Of a DNA stretch of 64,000 nt, positions 25,032 through 33,891 are shown in pieces. Made by a program: the position numbers and the translations under genes. The stretch comes from Rhodospirillales bacterium (GTDB taxonomy: Bacteria; Pseudomonadota; Alphaproteobacteria; Rhodospirillales_A; JACZKS01). How positions within the stretch are numbered: position 1 is the stretch's first letter; each line of letters begins with the position of its first letter. The stretch is from contig JABGRG010000009.1 in NCBI GenBank assembly GCA_018648445.1, forward strand, positions 1 to 64,000. Direction: 5' to 3'. The notes under the pieces are model-generated. The model saw only the letters and a list, made by a program, of their open reading frames with translations. It did not search any database and was not told where the DNA came from.

Positions 25032-26075
25032 ATGCTCGGGCAATTACGCGCACGGTTTCACGACTGGTTTTACCGACCGCGGCTCGACTGGATACAGGTC
25101 GAGATCAACACGCAGTGCAACGCCCGCTGCATCTATTGCCCTGCCGCCAAGCCGGGCCGTGAATGGCCGCCGAAAAAGATGCCGCTAGAGATATTTGAGA
25201 CGATATTGCCGAAGCTGGCCATGTCGGCCAGCCCCTCTCATTGGCGCGAACCGATCATACATCTTCAGGGATGGGGCGAACCCTTCCTCAACCCCGATTT
25301 CTTCGCCATGGCCGAGGCGACGAAACGCGCCGGTTGCGCCGTGGGAACAACCACCAACGCCACGCTGGTGGATGAGGCGATCGCCGCGCGCATCGTCGAT
25401 ACCGGCATCGACGTCATCTCGTTTTCAGTCGCCGGAATTGATGAGCGCAATGACCCTATCCGCCCCGGAACCAGCCTGGAACAGGTGCTCGGCGCCATCG
25501 CCATGCTGCAGCGCATCAAGGCGGACCGGTCCTCGGCCACGCCCGCCATTCACATCGCCTATATGCTGCTGAAATCGGGGATCGACGACATCGAACAAAT
25601 ACCCGACCTTTTCGCCGGGCGCGGGATCGAACAAATCGTCATCAGCACCCTGACCGTGATTGCCGATCCGGCCGTTCGCCATGAGGTCATCGAACCCGCA
25701 ACCCCTGCCGAATTTCAAATTCTTGAGCACCGTCTGGCACGGGCGGCCGAGCATGCAAAAGAACGCGGCATCGAGCTTCACTATGATATCCCCCACAATC
25801 GTCATTCATGGCCAGGTCGCCCCCCCGGCCTGTGTGCGGAAAATATCTCAAGAGCCATCGTCGTGACCGTCGACGGCGAGGTGACGCCCTGTATGCTGAA
25901 CCGTTTTCGCGCCGAGGACGACCCGCGCCCCAATCCGAACCCGTTCCATTTCGGAAAACTGGCCGAACAATCCCTGGCCGATATCTGGTGGAGCGACGGC
26001 TATCTTCGTTTCCGGCGCACCTTTTGGGACGCCGAACCGCCCGCGCGATGCCGTGCCTGCCAAAAACTGGGGTAA
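25032..26075 (+). CDS. Radical SAM/SPASM domain protein
   Basis: 347 residues from ATG 25032, which has a GGGGGAC site. The radical SAM cluster Cys29-Cys33-Cys36 (CNARCIYC), GWGEPFLNPDF and the C-terminal SPASM cysteines (CAENIS, TPCML, CRACQK) imply a main [4Fe-4S] plus auxiliary cluster. SPASM enzymes modify peptides or proteins, or dehydrogenate small substrates. I find no precursor-peptide gene or peptidase next to it; it stands alone between the phosphatase operon (divergent) and mipA (convergent). Substrate unknown. Confidence 0.85.
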   Translation: MLGQLRARFHDWFYRPRLDWIQVEINTQCNARCIYCPAAKPGREWPPKKMPLEIFETILPKLAMSASPSHWREPIIHLQGWGEPFLNPDFFAMAEATKRAGCAVGTTTNATLVDEAIAARIVDTGIDVISFSVAGIDERNDPIRPGTSLEQVLGAIAMLQRIKADRSSATPAIHIAYMLLKSGIDDIEQIPDLFAGRGIEQIVISTLTVIADPAVRHEVIEPATPAEFQILEHRLARAAEHAKERGIELHYDIPHNRHSWPGRPPGLCAENISRAIVVTVDGEVTPCMLNRFRAEDDPRPNPNPFHFGKLAEQSLADIWWSDGYLRFRRTFWDAEPPARCRACQKLG

Positions 26076-26147
26076 CGCCGAACGGTCCCGACCTTCCTGC
26101 TATCGGGTTAGCTTGTCCTTGAGCCGTCCGCGACCAGGGTGCTGCCC

Positions 26148-26957
26148 CTAAAACCCGTATCCGACCGTAATCCCGCCGAACAGTTGATCTGCCGAGCCGC
26201 GGTCGTCAACGACGGGGCTGTCGGCGGCGTCGCCAACAAGGCGTGTGTAGGAAACGCGCCCGGCAACGTTCCAGCTTTCCCCGAGTTTGTGGGAAAGCGA
26301 GGTCGACAGACCGACATCCTTGATCCCGCCTTCCGCGTCGAAACGGGCGAGGCCGCTGCGCGAAGCGTTGTCCGCATCAATGTCGAAGTACGCGTTCATG
26401 TAGTTATCGTCGGCATAGGAGACCGAGGTTCCCAGCGACCAAATAAAAGATTCGAATACGGGTCTGTTATAGCCGAGGCTGGCGGTCACCAGGGACCCGT
26501 CATGACCGTCGTTAACATCTTTGGCGGCTTTCAGACCGACCGACATTTTATAGCGCGGGTCCGCTCGATTGACGAAGCGGTATTCGGCGAAGAAACCCAC
26601 CTCGAGCGAATCTTCGACCTCACGCAGAAGCTTGACCTTTTCGTCCTCGACGTCGTCGTCGCGACCGCCGCGGTAACCTAGCGTAGGACCGAAATCGAAA
26701 TTATCGAAGGGAACGACGTTGAGGCGCACGGATGGGCCCGCGATATGAGCATAGAAGCCCTCCCACGACAGGTGCGCTGCGGCCAAAGGGGTAATTCCAT
26801 AATCGTCAGACCCTTCATAGTCTGACGTGAACCCGACGCCGCCCATGACAAGTCCGCGAAATCCGCCACCCTCGCCGCCGGGGCCCTTCGCCAGGGTCGG
26901 TCCAGCCGCAAGGACGCAGCCGACAAAGACCAGCCCCAAACATTCCGCTTTTCTCAT
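26148..26957 (-). CDS. MipA/OmpV family outer membrane protein
   Basis: 269 residues: signal peptide (about 1-23, ending TLAKG), then alternating beta-strand pattern ending in the aromatic C-terminus GGITVGYGF typical of outer-membrane barrels. GVGFTSDYEGSDDY near the start is the family hallmark. MipA in E. coli scaffolds murein enzymes; other members respond to antibiotics or metals. Two 16-bp direct repeats lie just upstream of the ATG. Confidence 0.87.
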   Translation of the reverse strand: MRKAECLGLVFVGCVLAAGPTLAKGPGGEGGGFRGLVMGGVGFTSDYEGSDDYGITPLAAAHLSWEGFYAHIAGPSVRLNVVPFDNFDFGPTLGYRGGRDDDVEDEKVKLLREVEDSLEVGFFAEYRFVNRADPRYKMSVGLKAAKDVNDGHDGSLVTASLGYNRPVFESFIWSLGTSVSYADDNYMNAYFDIDADNASRSGLARFDAEGGIKDVGLSTSLSHKLGESWNVAGRVSYTRLVGDAADSPVVDDRGSADQLFGGITVGYGF

Positions 26958-26969
26958 TTTTTAAACACT

Positions 26970-27005
26970 CCAAATAAACGACAACCCGGCCAAATAAACG
27001 ACAAC
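26970..27005. repeat. Tandem 16-bp direct repeat upstream of mipA
   Basis: CCAAATAAACGACAAC occurs at 26970-26985 and again at 26990-27005, a 20-bp period (about two helical turns). A weaker inverted trace (GTTCGTTTAT) lies near 27054-27063. It sits 13-48 bp before the mipA start codon on the minus strand, so a two-dimer operator for a regulator is plausible. No DNA-binding protein gene is adjacent. Confidence 0.55.
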
Positions 27006-27200
27006 TCGGAACGACGACCGACACCCGACGCCCACCCCTCGGTTGTTGTGCCGTTCGTTTATATACGGCCGTGGCGGAAGATATGTAATCTGGGCCACAC
27101 ATCATTCGAAATACGCAAAAAAAAATCGGGTAACGCCCAATTGAACACGCTCGTCGCCTTTGCGCTGGCAAAGTCGCCGGGCCGATCGCATCTGTTTTTG

Positions 27201-27416
27201 ATGGGCCAGACGAAAAACAATCGGCTTCTTCGCACCGGTATCATCGGCACAATCGTCAGCGCGCTGTGTTGTTTCACGCCGTTGCTTGTCTTTGCGCTGG
27301 GCGGGCTGGGGCTTTCCGCGTGGCTGGGGTGGCTCGATTATGTCTTGCTTCCGGCATTGGCCGGGTTTATGGGGCTGGTTGTCTTCGCCCTACTCACCCG
27401 ACGCCGGGAGAAATAA
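27201..27416 (+). CDS. merF: MerF-like mercury transport protein (short form)
   Basis: 71 residues with two membrane helices (about 13-33 and 42-62). The vicinal Cys pair in ALCCFTP in helix 1 and the GLSALxGWLDYVLLPALAGFMGL pattern match MerF, which passes Hg(II) into the cytoplasm. Typical MerF has a second Cys pair near the C-terminus; this one ends ALLTRRREK with no Cys. No clear ribosome site marks the start, and the frame is open upstream. It is followed after 2 bp by the GDCCVxC gene. No merR, merT, merP or merA is in the window. Confidence 0.8.
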   Translation: MGQTKNNRLLRTGIIGTIVSALCCFTPLLVFALGGLGLSAWLGWLDYVLLPALAGFMGLVVFALLTRRREK

Positions 27417-27418
27417 GA

Positions 27419-27634
27419 ATGGACCTGTCGGAAACACAAAAGCTGTCGACCATCACCTGCCCCGAATGCGGCCATTCGAAGGCCGAGGAAATGCCGACGG
27501 ATGCCTGCATCTTTTTCTATGAGTGCGAAAAGTGCGGAACCCGGCTGAAACCCAAAGCGGGCGACTGCTGCGTTTTTTGTTCCTACGGCTCGGTCCCGTG
27601 TCCGCCGATCCAGGCCGGAGATAAGTGCTGTTGA
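27419..27634 (+). CDS. GDCCVxC-domain protein (selenoprotein-type family)
   Basis: 71-residue soluble protein, very cysteine-rich: CPECGHS near the start, CEKCGTRL in the middle, then the family motif GDCCVFCSYGSVPCPPIQ and a C-terminal KCC. The family is often found beside merF and mer genes; some members have selenocysteine, while this one uses Cys at all positions and has no in-frame TGA. The Cys pairs suggest binding of Hg, Zn or another soft metal. It overlaps the start of the M32 carboxypeptidase gene by about 10 bp. Confidence 0.82.
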   Translation: MDLSETQKLSTITCPECGHSKAEEMPTDACIFFYECEKCGTRLKPKAGDCCVFCSYGSVPCPPIQAGDKCC

Positions 27635-29118
27635 GCCCCTACAATAAGCTGCAAGGCCGTTTTCGCCGCCTGCTGGCCATTCGCGACGCCGAGGCCATCC
27701 TGCATTGGGACCTGGCCACCATGATGCCGTCGGGCGGGGCTTCCGGCCGGGCCGAACAACTGGCCGAACTGCGCGCCGTGCAGCACGGTATCCTGAGCGC
27801 GGCGGAAACGGGCGATCTGATCGCCGACGCCGCCCAGCTTGATCTATCCCCCCATGAGGCCGCCGATCTGGCCGAAATGAAACGCATGTGGGCGCGCGCA
27901 GGCTCCCTGCCCGAAGATCTCGTGACCGCCCTTTCCCATGCCTGCTCGGCCTGCGAAACCGTGTGGCGAAGGGCGCGGCCCGAGGCCGACTTCGCCGCCA
28001 TCCTGCCCAGTCTGGAAGAGGTGCTGGCCCGCGTTCGCGAAACGGCCGCCGCTTTGTCCGATGCGCTTGATCTTTCGCCCTACGATGCCTTGCTCGATGA
28101 ATACGAGCCGGGCGGCAGATCAGCCGACATCGACGCCGTGTTCGCCGATCTGGCGACCTTCCTGCCCGGCTTTCTGGCCGAGGTTCTGGAGCATCAGGCG
28201 AACCAGCCGCAAGCCGTTTCCCCGCAAGGCCCCTTCCCTATCGAAGCCCAGCGCCAACTGGGGATCGGCTTCATGGAGCGGCTGGGTTTTGACTTCGATC
28301 ACGGGCGGCTGGACGTCAGCCTGCATCCGTTTTGCGGCGGCACGCACGATGACGTACGCATCACCACGCGCTACGACGAAACCGATTTTACCTCCAGCCT
28401 CATGGGCGTCTTGCACGAGACCGGCCACGCGCTCTACGACATGGGCCTGCCCGCCCAATGGCGCGGCCGTCCCGCCGGTGAGCCGCGCGGTATGAGCCTG
28501 CATGAAAGCCAGTCCCTGTTGATTGAAATGCAGGTGTGCCGCTCGCCCGAGTTCCTGGGCTTCGCCGCCCCCATCATGGCCGAAGCCTTCGAAGGACGCG
28601 GCCCGGCGTGGGAAACCGACAATCTGATCCGCCTCTATACCCGCGTTCAACCCGGCTTTATCCGCGTCGACGCCGACGAAGTGACCTACCCGGCCCACGT
28701 CATCCTGCGCTACCGTCTGGAACGCAGCATGATCGAAGGGAGCATGGAAGCCCGCGACCTGCCCGACGCCTTCAATGAAGGCATGCAAGAGCTGCTCGGC
28801 ATCGCCCCGCCCGACGATGGCCTCGGCTGCCTGCAGGATTTGCACTGGTACGACGGCGCGTGGGGGTACTTCCCCACCTACACCCTGGGCGCCATGAGCG
28901 CCGCTCAACTGTTTGCCGCCGCCCGGTCCGCCAACCCCGAAATCAAACCCGCCATCGCGCGCGGCGACTTCGTACCGCTTATGACCTGGCTGCGCCAAAA
29001 CGTTCATTCCAAGGGATCGCTGCTCTCAACCCGGGAAATCCTGACCGAAGCAACGGGCAAGCCGTTGGACGCCGAAGTGTTCAAGGCTCACCTCAAAACC
29101 CGTTATCTGGCGCACTAG
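27625..29118 (+). CDS. M32 family carboxypeptidase (Taq-type)
   Basis: 497 residues, the usual family length. Zinc metallocarboxypeptidase with HETGH as HEXXH motif (about residues 272-276) and the downstream Glu in the LHESQSLL block; the IRxTTRYDE, TYPAHVILRY and GAMSAAQLF blocks are also family hallmarks. Cytoplasmic, removes C-terminal residues from peptides. Start is GTG 27625 with GGAG upstream; TTG 27631 is an alternative. The overlap with the GDCCVxC gene is probably positional rather than functional. Confidence 0.9.
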   Translation: MLLSPYNKLQGRFRRLLAIRDAEAILHWDLATMMPSGGASGRAEQLAELRAVQHGILSAAETGDLIADAAQLDLSPHEAADLAEMKRMWARAGSLPEDLVTALSHACSACETVWRRARPEADFAAILPSLEEVLARVRETAAALSDALDLSPYDALLDEYEPGGRSADIDAVFADLATFLPGFLAEVLEHQANQPQAVSPQGPFPIEAQRQLGIGFMERLGFDFDHGRLDVSLHPFCGGTHDDVRITTRYDETDFTSSLMGVLHETGHALYDMGLPAQWRGRPAGEPRGMSLHESQSLLIEMQVCRSPEFLGFAAPIMAEAFEGRGPAWETDNLIRLYTRVQPGFIRVDADEVTYPAHVILRYRLERSMIEGSMEARDLPDAFNEGMQELLGIAPPDDGLGCLQDLHWYDGAWGYFPTYTLGAMSAAQLFAAARSANPEIKPAIARGDFVPLMTWLRQNVHSKGSLLSTREILTEATGKPLDAEVFKAHLKTRYLAH

Positions 29119-29122
29119 AAAG

Positions 29123-30244
29123 TTACCCCGCGTCTCTTACCGGAGCCGCGTCAAGCGCTGCGGCGAGTGCGTACCAGGCCGGTTTGCGCTTGAAATTTGC
29201 ATCGTAGGGCAAGCCCCTGACGGTATCGCCGTCGGGGCGGGGAAAGTGACTGGTCAGCCACGAATGGCGATCCGTGATGCCCCACGTCAGCACCAACTTG
29301 GTCGCAGCGCGGGCCAGCACCACGTCGAGAAAACGGGTGTAAGCGTCGGCAACAATGCGGTCGCGGGCTTGGATGCTGCCCACAATCGAGGTATCCCGCG
29401 CATCCAGCTCGGTCACCTGAATGCTCAGGCCGAGATCCGCTACCTCGTCGCAAAACCTACCAAGTGCGAGCATGTCCATGGCGCCCATCATACCGGGGGC
29501 CAAATGCCCTTGAAGGCCCAACGCGTGAACGGGCACACCCTTTCCCAGTAACTTTTCCAACAGCCGTAACGTGGCGCGGCGGCGTTGGCGCCCAACATCC
29601 CAACCCCATTCATGGCCGTATTCGTTGAACACCAACAAGGCGTCCGGGTCGGCCTGCGCGGCGGCACGGAAGGCGCGATCGATGTAATCGGGGCCAAGGG
29701 CATCAAGGAACAGGCTTTTGCGCAGGCCGTCGGCGCGTCCGTCCTTGGGCTCAATCGCCTCGTTAATCACGTCCCAACTGTGCATGCGCCCTCGATAGCG
29801 GCCGACAACCTCGTGAATGTGTTTTTCGATGGTGCGGGCCGGGCTTTTTTTCGGGTTAGCGAGACGTCCCGGCAACCACTTGGGTATCTGGTTATGCCAA
29901 AGAAGGGTATGGCCGCGCATGGCCATGCCGTGAACACGCGCAAAGTCCGCAACCAAATCGGCTTCGCTAAAATCGAGAAACCGACGCCGCCGCTCCAACG
30001 GTCCCCACTTGAGCGCATTCCCCGGCACCACCATATCGACGTCGCGGACAAGCATGGCCGCGTAGTCCGCATCGCCCAACAGGCGCGGAACCACCTCCGC
30101 ACCCATGCGCAATCCCTTGCGCGCGGCGCGCACCTTAAGCGGCGTCTCGTCGGCAGAAAACGCTTTGCGGGCCGTACCCGAAACGCCGCCGGCAAGCGCC
30201 AGGGCCGTGCCACCGGCCAGGAATGATCGTCGGGAAATCATCAT
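29123..30244 (-). CDS. Endo-1,4-beta-xylanase, glycoside hydrolase family 10, Tat-exported
   Basis: 373 residues. The N-terminus ISRRSFLAGGTALALAGG is a Tat signal, so the enzyme is exported folded. GH10 landmarks: GNALKWGPLE, RGHTLLWHNQ, WDVINEAI (acid/base Glu162), QGHLAPG and VTELDAR (nucleophile Glu279). The domain is complete with no carbohydrate-binding module. There is no xylose, arabinose or xylo-oligosaccharide gene nearby. It converges with the M32 gene 4 bp away. Confidence 0.9.
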   Translation of the reverse strand: MMISRRSFLAGGTALALAGGVSGTARKAFSADETPLKVRAARKGLRMGAEVVPRLLGDADYAAMLVRDVDMVVPGNALKWGPLERRRRFLDFSEADLVADFARVHGMAMRGHTLLWHNQIPKWLPGRLANPKKSPARTIEKHIHEVVGRYRGRMHSWDVINEAIEPKDGRADGLRKSLFLDALGPDYIDRAFRAAAQADPDALLVFNEYGHEWGWDVGRQRRRATLRLLEKLLGKGVPVHALGLQGHLAPGMMGAMDMLALGRFCDEVADLGLSIQVTELDARDTSIVGSIQARDRIVADAYTRFLDVVLARAATKLVLTWGITDRHSWLTSHFPRPDGDTVRGLPYDANFKRKPAWYALAAALDAAPVRDAG

Positions 30245-30382
30245 GGGTGCCGCCTCCGTTATTGGTTGCGGGAAATTACGGTCGCCAAGGCGTGACTGGC
30301 AATTCTAGTACCGGCACCCAAATTCACAAAAGGGTTTGGAATTTGGGGGACGGCGCAGCGTCCTGAATTGTGAGATTGTTGC

Positions 30383-30577
30383 ATGACCATTATGAACACC
30401 TTCGTCGTTATTGCCGTTGTGGCGACCCTTGTCGCGCTGGTGCTTGGCTTGTTCTCCATGGCGCGCGGCGGGGAATTCAATGAACGATACGGCAACCGCT
30501 TGATGCGTCTTCGCGTCTTGATTCAAGGGCTCGCCATTGTCATGCTGGTTGCCGCTATGTTGCTTTCCATGAGTTAA
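30383..30577 (+). CDS. HIG1-type twin transmembrane protein
   Basis: 64 residues with two membrane helices (about 5-24 and 44-62) joined by a loop containing NRLMRLRVLIQG, the HIG1-domain hallmark. Alphaproteobacterial relatives are membrane proteins of unknown role, some near respiratory genes; mitochondrial HIG1 proteins stabilise respiratory complexes. It is 12 bp before the cobalamin adenosyltransferase gene. Met4 is an alternative start. Confidence 0.78.
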   Translation: MTIMNTFVVIAVVATLVALVLGLFSMARGGEFNERYGNRLMRLRVLIQGLAIVMLVAAMLLSMS

Positions 30578-30589
30578 TGCGCGGGATCG

Positions 30590-31150
30590 ATGGTCAAACT
30601 GACGAAAATCTACACAGGCGGCGGCGATGCCGGTCAAACGTCGCTGGCATCTGGTCGGCGCGTGGCCAAGCACGCGCCGCGCATCGAGGCGTGCGGGGCG
30701 GTCGATGAAGCCAACGCCGCCATCGGCATGGCTCGCATTGATGCGGCGGCCAATACGGACGCTCTACTCGCCGAAGTTCAAAATGATCTGTTCGACGTGG
30801 GCGCGGACCTGACGGTCCCCGAGGCAGACGGCGTGTTGCGCGTCACGCCTGCGCAGGTCGAACGATTGGAACGAACCATCGACCAATGGAACGCGGACCT
30901 TGCGCCGCTGAATTCGTTTGTTCTTCCCGGTGGATCAAAGGCCGCCGCCAGCCTGCATTTTGCGCGCACCCTGGTGCGCAGGGCAGAACGGGCCGTCACC
31001 TGCCTGAGTGACAGCGAACCGGTGGGTGCGCAAGTGATTCCCTACCTCAATCGTCTTTCGGACTTGCTGTTCGTTCTGGCCCGTCACGCCAACGAGGCGG
31101 GCCGGGCGGACGTCCTGTGGAAACCGGGCGGAGATCCGAGGGTTCGTTGA
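30590..31150 (+). CDS. Corrinoid adenosyltransferase, PduO type
   Basis: 186 residues. Transfers adenosyl from ATP to cob(I)alamin or cobyrinic acid diamide. The N-terminal ATP motif KIYTGGGDAGQTSL and C-terminal YLNRLSDLLFVLARHAN (cobalamin-binding helix) are clear. It lies in the order HIG1 - adenosyltransferase - etfB - etfA - hbd, a layout common in alphaproteobacteria. No cobalamin riboswitch was recognised upstream. Confidence 0.9.
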   Translation: MVKLTKIYTGGGDAGQTSLASGRRVAKHAPRIEACGAVDEANAAIGMARIDAAANTDALLAEVQNDLFDVGADLTVPEADGVLRVTPAQVERLERTIDQWNADLAPLNSFVLPGGSKAAASLHFARTLVRRAERAVTCLSDSEPVGAQVIPYLNRLSDLLFVLARHANEAGRADVLWKPGGDPRVR

Positions 31151-31176
31151 CAGCCGGGCACCATGTTCGTATGTTT

Positions 31177-31198
31177 CCCCGGCGTATTTATACCGGGG
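31177..31198. promoter_or_regulatory. Stem-loop between adenosyltransferase and etfB genes
   Basis: Perfect 6-bp GC stem (CCCCGG / CCGGGG) with a 10-base AT-rich loop. It lies 26 bp after the adenosyltransferase stop and 95 bp before etfB. There is no T-run, so it is not a standard terminator; it may be a protein-binding palindrome or an mRNA processing element. Confidence 0.35.
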
Positions 31199-31293
31199 GG
31201 TGAGTGGCTGGGTTTTCCGAGGTTTTTTTCGGAATTTTGGACCCGTGCCCGCACCCCTCGAAACTGTTTTTCAAGAGCTGCCGAAGGTATTCA

Positions 31294-32055
31294 ATGAAGG
31301 TCCTTGTCGCCGTCAAGCGGGTCATCGACTACAACGTAAATGTCCGCGTCAAATCCGATAATTCAGGCGTCGAAACCGCCAATGTGAAGATGTCCATGAA
31401 CCCCTTCGACGAGATCGCCGTCGAAGAAGCCGTGCGCCTGAAAGAAGCCGGGAAAGCATCCGAGTTGATCTGCGTATCCGTCGGCGGTCAACCCAGTCAG
31501 GAGACATTGCGCACGGCGCTGGCCATGGGCATGGACCGGGGCATTCTGGTCAAGACCGATCTGACGCCCGACGATGAATTGCAGCCACTGGCCGTGGCCA
31601 AGGTGTTGAAGGCTTTGGTCGCGAAGGAAGAAGCGGAAATGGTGTTGTTGGGCAAACAGGCCATTGACGACGATTCCAATCAGACCGGGCAGATGCTGGC
31701 CGCCCTTTTGGGCTGGCCGCAGGGCACGTTCGCCTCGAAACTGGCGATCGAGGATGGGCGTATCGAAGTGATCCGCGAAATCGACGGCGGTCTGGAAACT
31801 GTATCGCTCGACCTTCCGGCGGTGGTAACGGCAGACTTGCGGCTTAACGAACCGCGCTACGCTTCGCTGCCCAATATCATGAAAGCCAAGAAAAAGCCCA
31901 TCGACACGCTGGCGCCGGAAGATCTGGGCGTCGACGTGACACCCAGGCTTAAAACGCTGAAAGTGGAAGAACCGGTCAAACGCGAGGCGGGCGTCATCGT
32001 CGCCGACGTGGCCGAACTGGTGGGAAAACTCAAGAACGAGGCCAAGGTCATCTGA
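31294..32055 (+). CDS. etfB: Electron transfer flavoprotein beta subunit
   Basis: 253 residues. With EtfA it collects electrons from acyl-CoA and other dehydrogenases and passes them to ETF-quinone oxidoreductase (encoded at 43.9 kb). [43 protein letters not shown] and the [14 protein letters not shown] signature, which binds AMP, are present. ATG 31294 has GAAGG upstream; the frame is open further 5' but without homology. Its TGA overlaps the etfA ATG. Confidence 0.96.
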   Translation: MKVLVAVKRVIDYNVNVRVKSDNSGVETANVKMSMNPFDEIAVEEAVRLKEAGKASELICVSVGGQPSQETLRTALAMGMDRGILVKTDLTPDDELQPLAVAKVLKALVAKEEAEMVLLGKQAIDDDSNQTGQMLAALLGWPQGTFASKLAIEDGRIEVIREIDGGLETVSLDLPAVVTADLRLNEPRYASLPNIMKAKKKPIDTLAPEDLGVDVTPRLKTLKVEEPVKREAGVIVADVAELVGKLKNEAKVI

Positions 32056-32990
32056 TGAGCGTTCTGGTCATTGCCGAACACGACAATCGGGATTTAAAAC
32101 CCGCAACACTGAATACCGTGAGCGCGGCGGCGCAATTGGGCGACGTTTCGCTGCTGGTGATCGGCGCGGGATGCGGTGCCGTTGCGCAAGCTGCGGCCGA
32201 TATCGCCGGTGTCTCAAAGGTCATGCTGGCCGATAATGAAATGTACGCCCACGGGGCGGCGGAAAGCGTCGCTCCGCTGATCGCCGGCATGGCGGCGGAT
32301 TTCAGCCATCTGCTGGCCCCGGCCACGACCTATGGCAAAAACGTTTTGCCGCGCGTGGCTGCGTTGCTGGATGTGGCCCAGATTTCGGAAATTACCGCAG
32401 TCCTGAGCGAGGACACGTTCCAGCGCCCGGTCTACGCCGGAAACGCCATGGCCACCGTGCAATCCCTTGACCCAACGAAGGTGATCACCGTTCGCGTAAC
32501 GGCGTTCGAAGCGGCGGCGGACACGGGCGGATCGGCTTCCATCGAAGAAATCGCGGCGGGTGAAGACGCGGGCGGATCAAGGTTTGTCGGTCAGGAACTG
32601 ACCCAATCGGACCGTCCCGAACTGACCGGTGCCGCGCGCATCATTTCCGGCGGCCGGGGCATGGGAAGTGCTGAAAGTTTTGGCATGCTGGAAGAGGTCG
32701 CCGATAAACTGGGCGCCGCCGTTGGCGCATCGCGCGCCGCCGTGGACGCAGGCTTCGTGCCCAACGATTATCAGGTGGGCCAGACCGGCAAGGTGGTCGC
32801 GCCGGACCTGTACATCGCGGTGGGAATTTCCGGCGCGATCCAGCATTTGGCGGGAATGAAGGACAGCAAGGTGATCGTCGCCATTAACAAGGACGAGGAA
32901 GCCCCCATATTCCAGGTAGCCGATTACGGTCTGGTGGCGGATTTGTTCGACGCGTTGCCGAAACTGTCGAGCGAGCTCGATAACATTTAG
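32055..32990 (+). CDS. etfA: Electron transfer flavoprotein alpha subunit
   Basis: 311 residues, FAD-binding partner of EtfB. The C-terminal FAD domain has [34 protein letters not shown], and [20 protein letters not shown], all hallmark blocks. Coupled to etfB by a 1-base stop/start overlap (TGATG). hbd follows 19 bp later, linking this pair to beta-oxidation or butyrate-type metabolism. Confidence 0.96.
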   Translation: MSVLVIAEHDNRDLKPATLNTVSAAAQLGDVSLLVIGAGCGAVAQAAADIAGVSKVMLADNEMYAHGAAESVAPLIAGMAADFSHLLAPATTYGKNVLPRVAALLDVAQISEITAVLSEDTFQRPVYAGNAMATVQSLDPTKVITVRVTAFEAAADTGGSASIEEIAAGEDAGGSRFVGQELTQSDRPELTGAARIISGGRGMGSAESFGMLEEVADKLGAAVGASRAAVDAGFVPNDYQVGQTGKVVAPDLYIAVGISGAIQHLAGMKDSKVIVAINKDEEAPIFQVADYGLVADLFDALPKLSSELDNI

Positions 32991-33009
32991 CTGTGCATGG
33001 GAGCCGGAT

Positions 33010-33891
33010 ATGGCTTTTGTCATCAAGAAGATCGGGATCATCGGCGCGGGCCATATGGGAACGGGGATCGCGCATGTGTTCGCGCTGGCCGGGCTCGATG
33101 TCCACTTGATCGATATCGACGAGCAGGCGCTCACCAAATCCGTCGCCGAAATCGACCATTACCTGGGCCGCCAGATCGACAGGGAGCGCATTACGCAGGC
33201 CGAAAAGGATGCGGCCATCGCCCGCATTTCCACGGGCGCCACGTATGATCCCCTTGGCGAAGTTGATTTGGTTATCGAGGCAACGACCGAGGACGAGGAA
33301 GTCAAGAAGGCCGTACTCAAGGAGATATGCCCGCTTCTCAAACCCGAAACCCTGATCGCAACCAACACCTCGACCATCTCGATTACGCGCCTGGCCGCGC
33401 GCACGGACCGCCCGGGCAAATTCCTGGGCATGCATTTCATGAACCCGGCGCCGAAAATGGCGTTGGTCGAACTGATCCGGGGCATCGCTACCGACGAGGA
33501 CGCCTTCAACGCGGTTCGCGATCTGGTCGAGGTCATGGGGAAAACGGCTGTCACGTCCGAGGACTTCTCTGCCTTTATCGTCAATCGCATCATCATGCCC
33601 ATGATCAACGAGGCGGTGTACGCGCTTTATGAAGGGGTTGCCTCGGTGGATGCCATCGATACGGCTCTGAAGCTGGGCACCGGCCACCCAATGGGCCCGC
33701 TTCAACTGGCCGATTTCATGGGGCTGGATCACTGCCTGGCGGTGATGACTATGCTTCACGAAGGCATGGCCGACCCGAAATACCGCCCCTGCCCGCTGCT
33801 GGTGAAATATGTGGAAGCCGGATGGCTGGGCCGTAAAACGGGACGCGGGTTCTACGACTATTCGGGTGACGAGCCTACGGCGACGCGATAG
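33010..33891 (+). CDS. hbd: 3-hydroxybutyryl-CoA dehydrogenase
   Basis: 293 residues. NAD(P)-dependent oxidation of 3-hydroxyacyl-CoA. GxGxxG motif IIGAGHMGTGIA at the N-terminus; catalytic His lies in MHFMNPAPKM; the C-terminal helical domain starts at SEDFSAFIVNRIIMPMINEA. Third gene of the etfB-etfA-hbd set. Its 3' end overlaps the HD-domain gene on the other strand by 17 bp. Confidence 0.95.
   Translation: MAFVIKKIGIIGAGHMGTGIAHVFALAGLDVHLIDIDEQALTKSVAEIDHYLGRQIDRERITQAEKDAAIARISTGATYDPLGEVDLVIEATTEDEEVKKAVLKEICPLLKPETLIATNTSTISITRLAARTDRPGKFLGMHFMNPAPKMALVELIRGIATDEDAFNAVRDLVEVMGKTAVTSEDFSAFIVNRIIMPMINEAVYALYEGVASVDAIDTALKLGTGHPMGPLQLADFMGLDHCLAVMTMLHEGMADPKYRPCPLLVKYVEAGWLGRKTGRGFYDYSGDEPTATR

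Noticed and set aside
26970..27005. Direct repeats as a possible CRISPR array
   Set aside because: Only two units with 4-bp spacing and no cas genes; an operator is likelier.
27419..27634. Selenocysteine in the GDCCVxC protein
   Set aside because: All motif positions are Cys codons and there is no in-frame TGA inside the gene.
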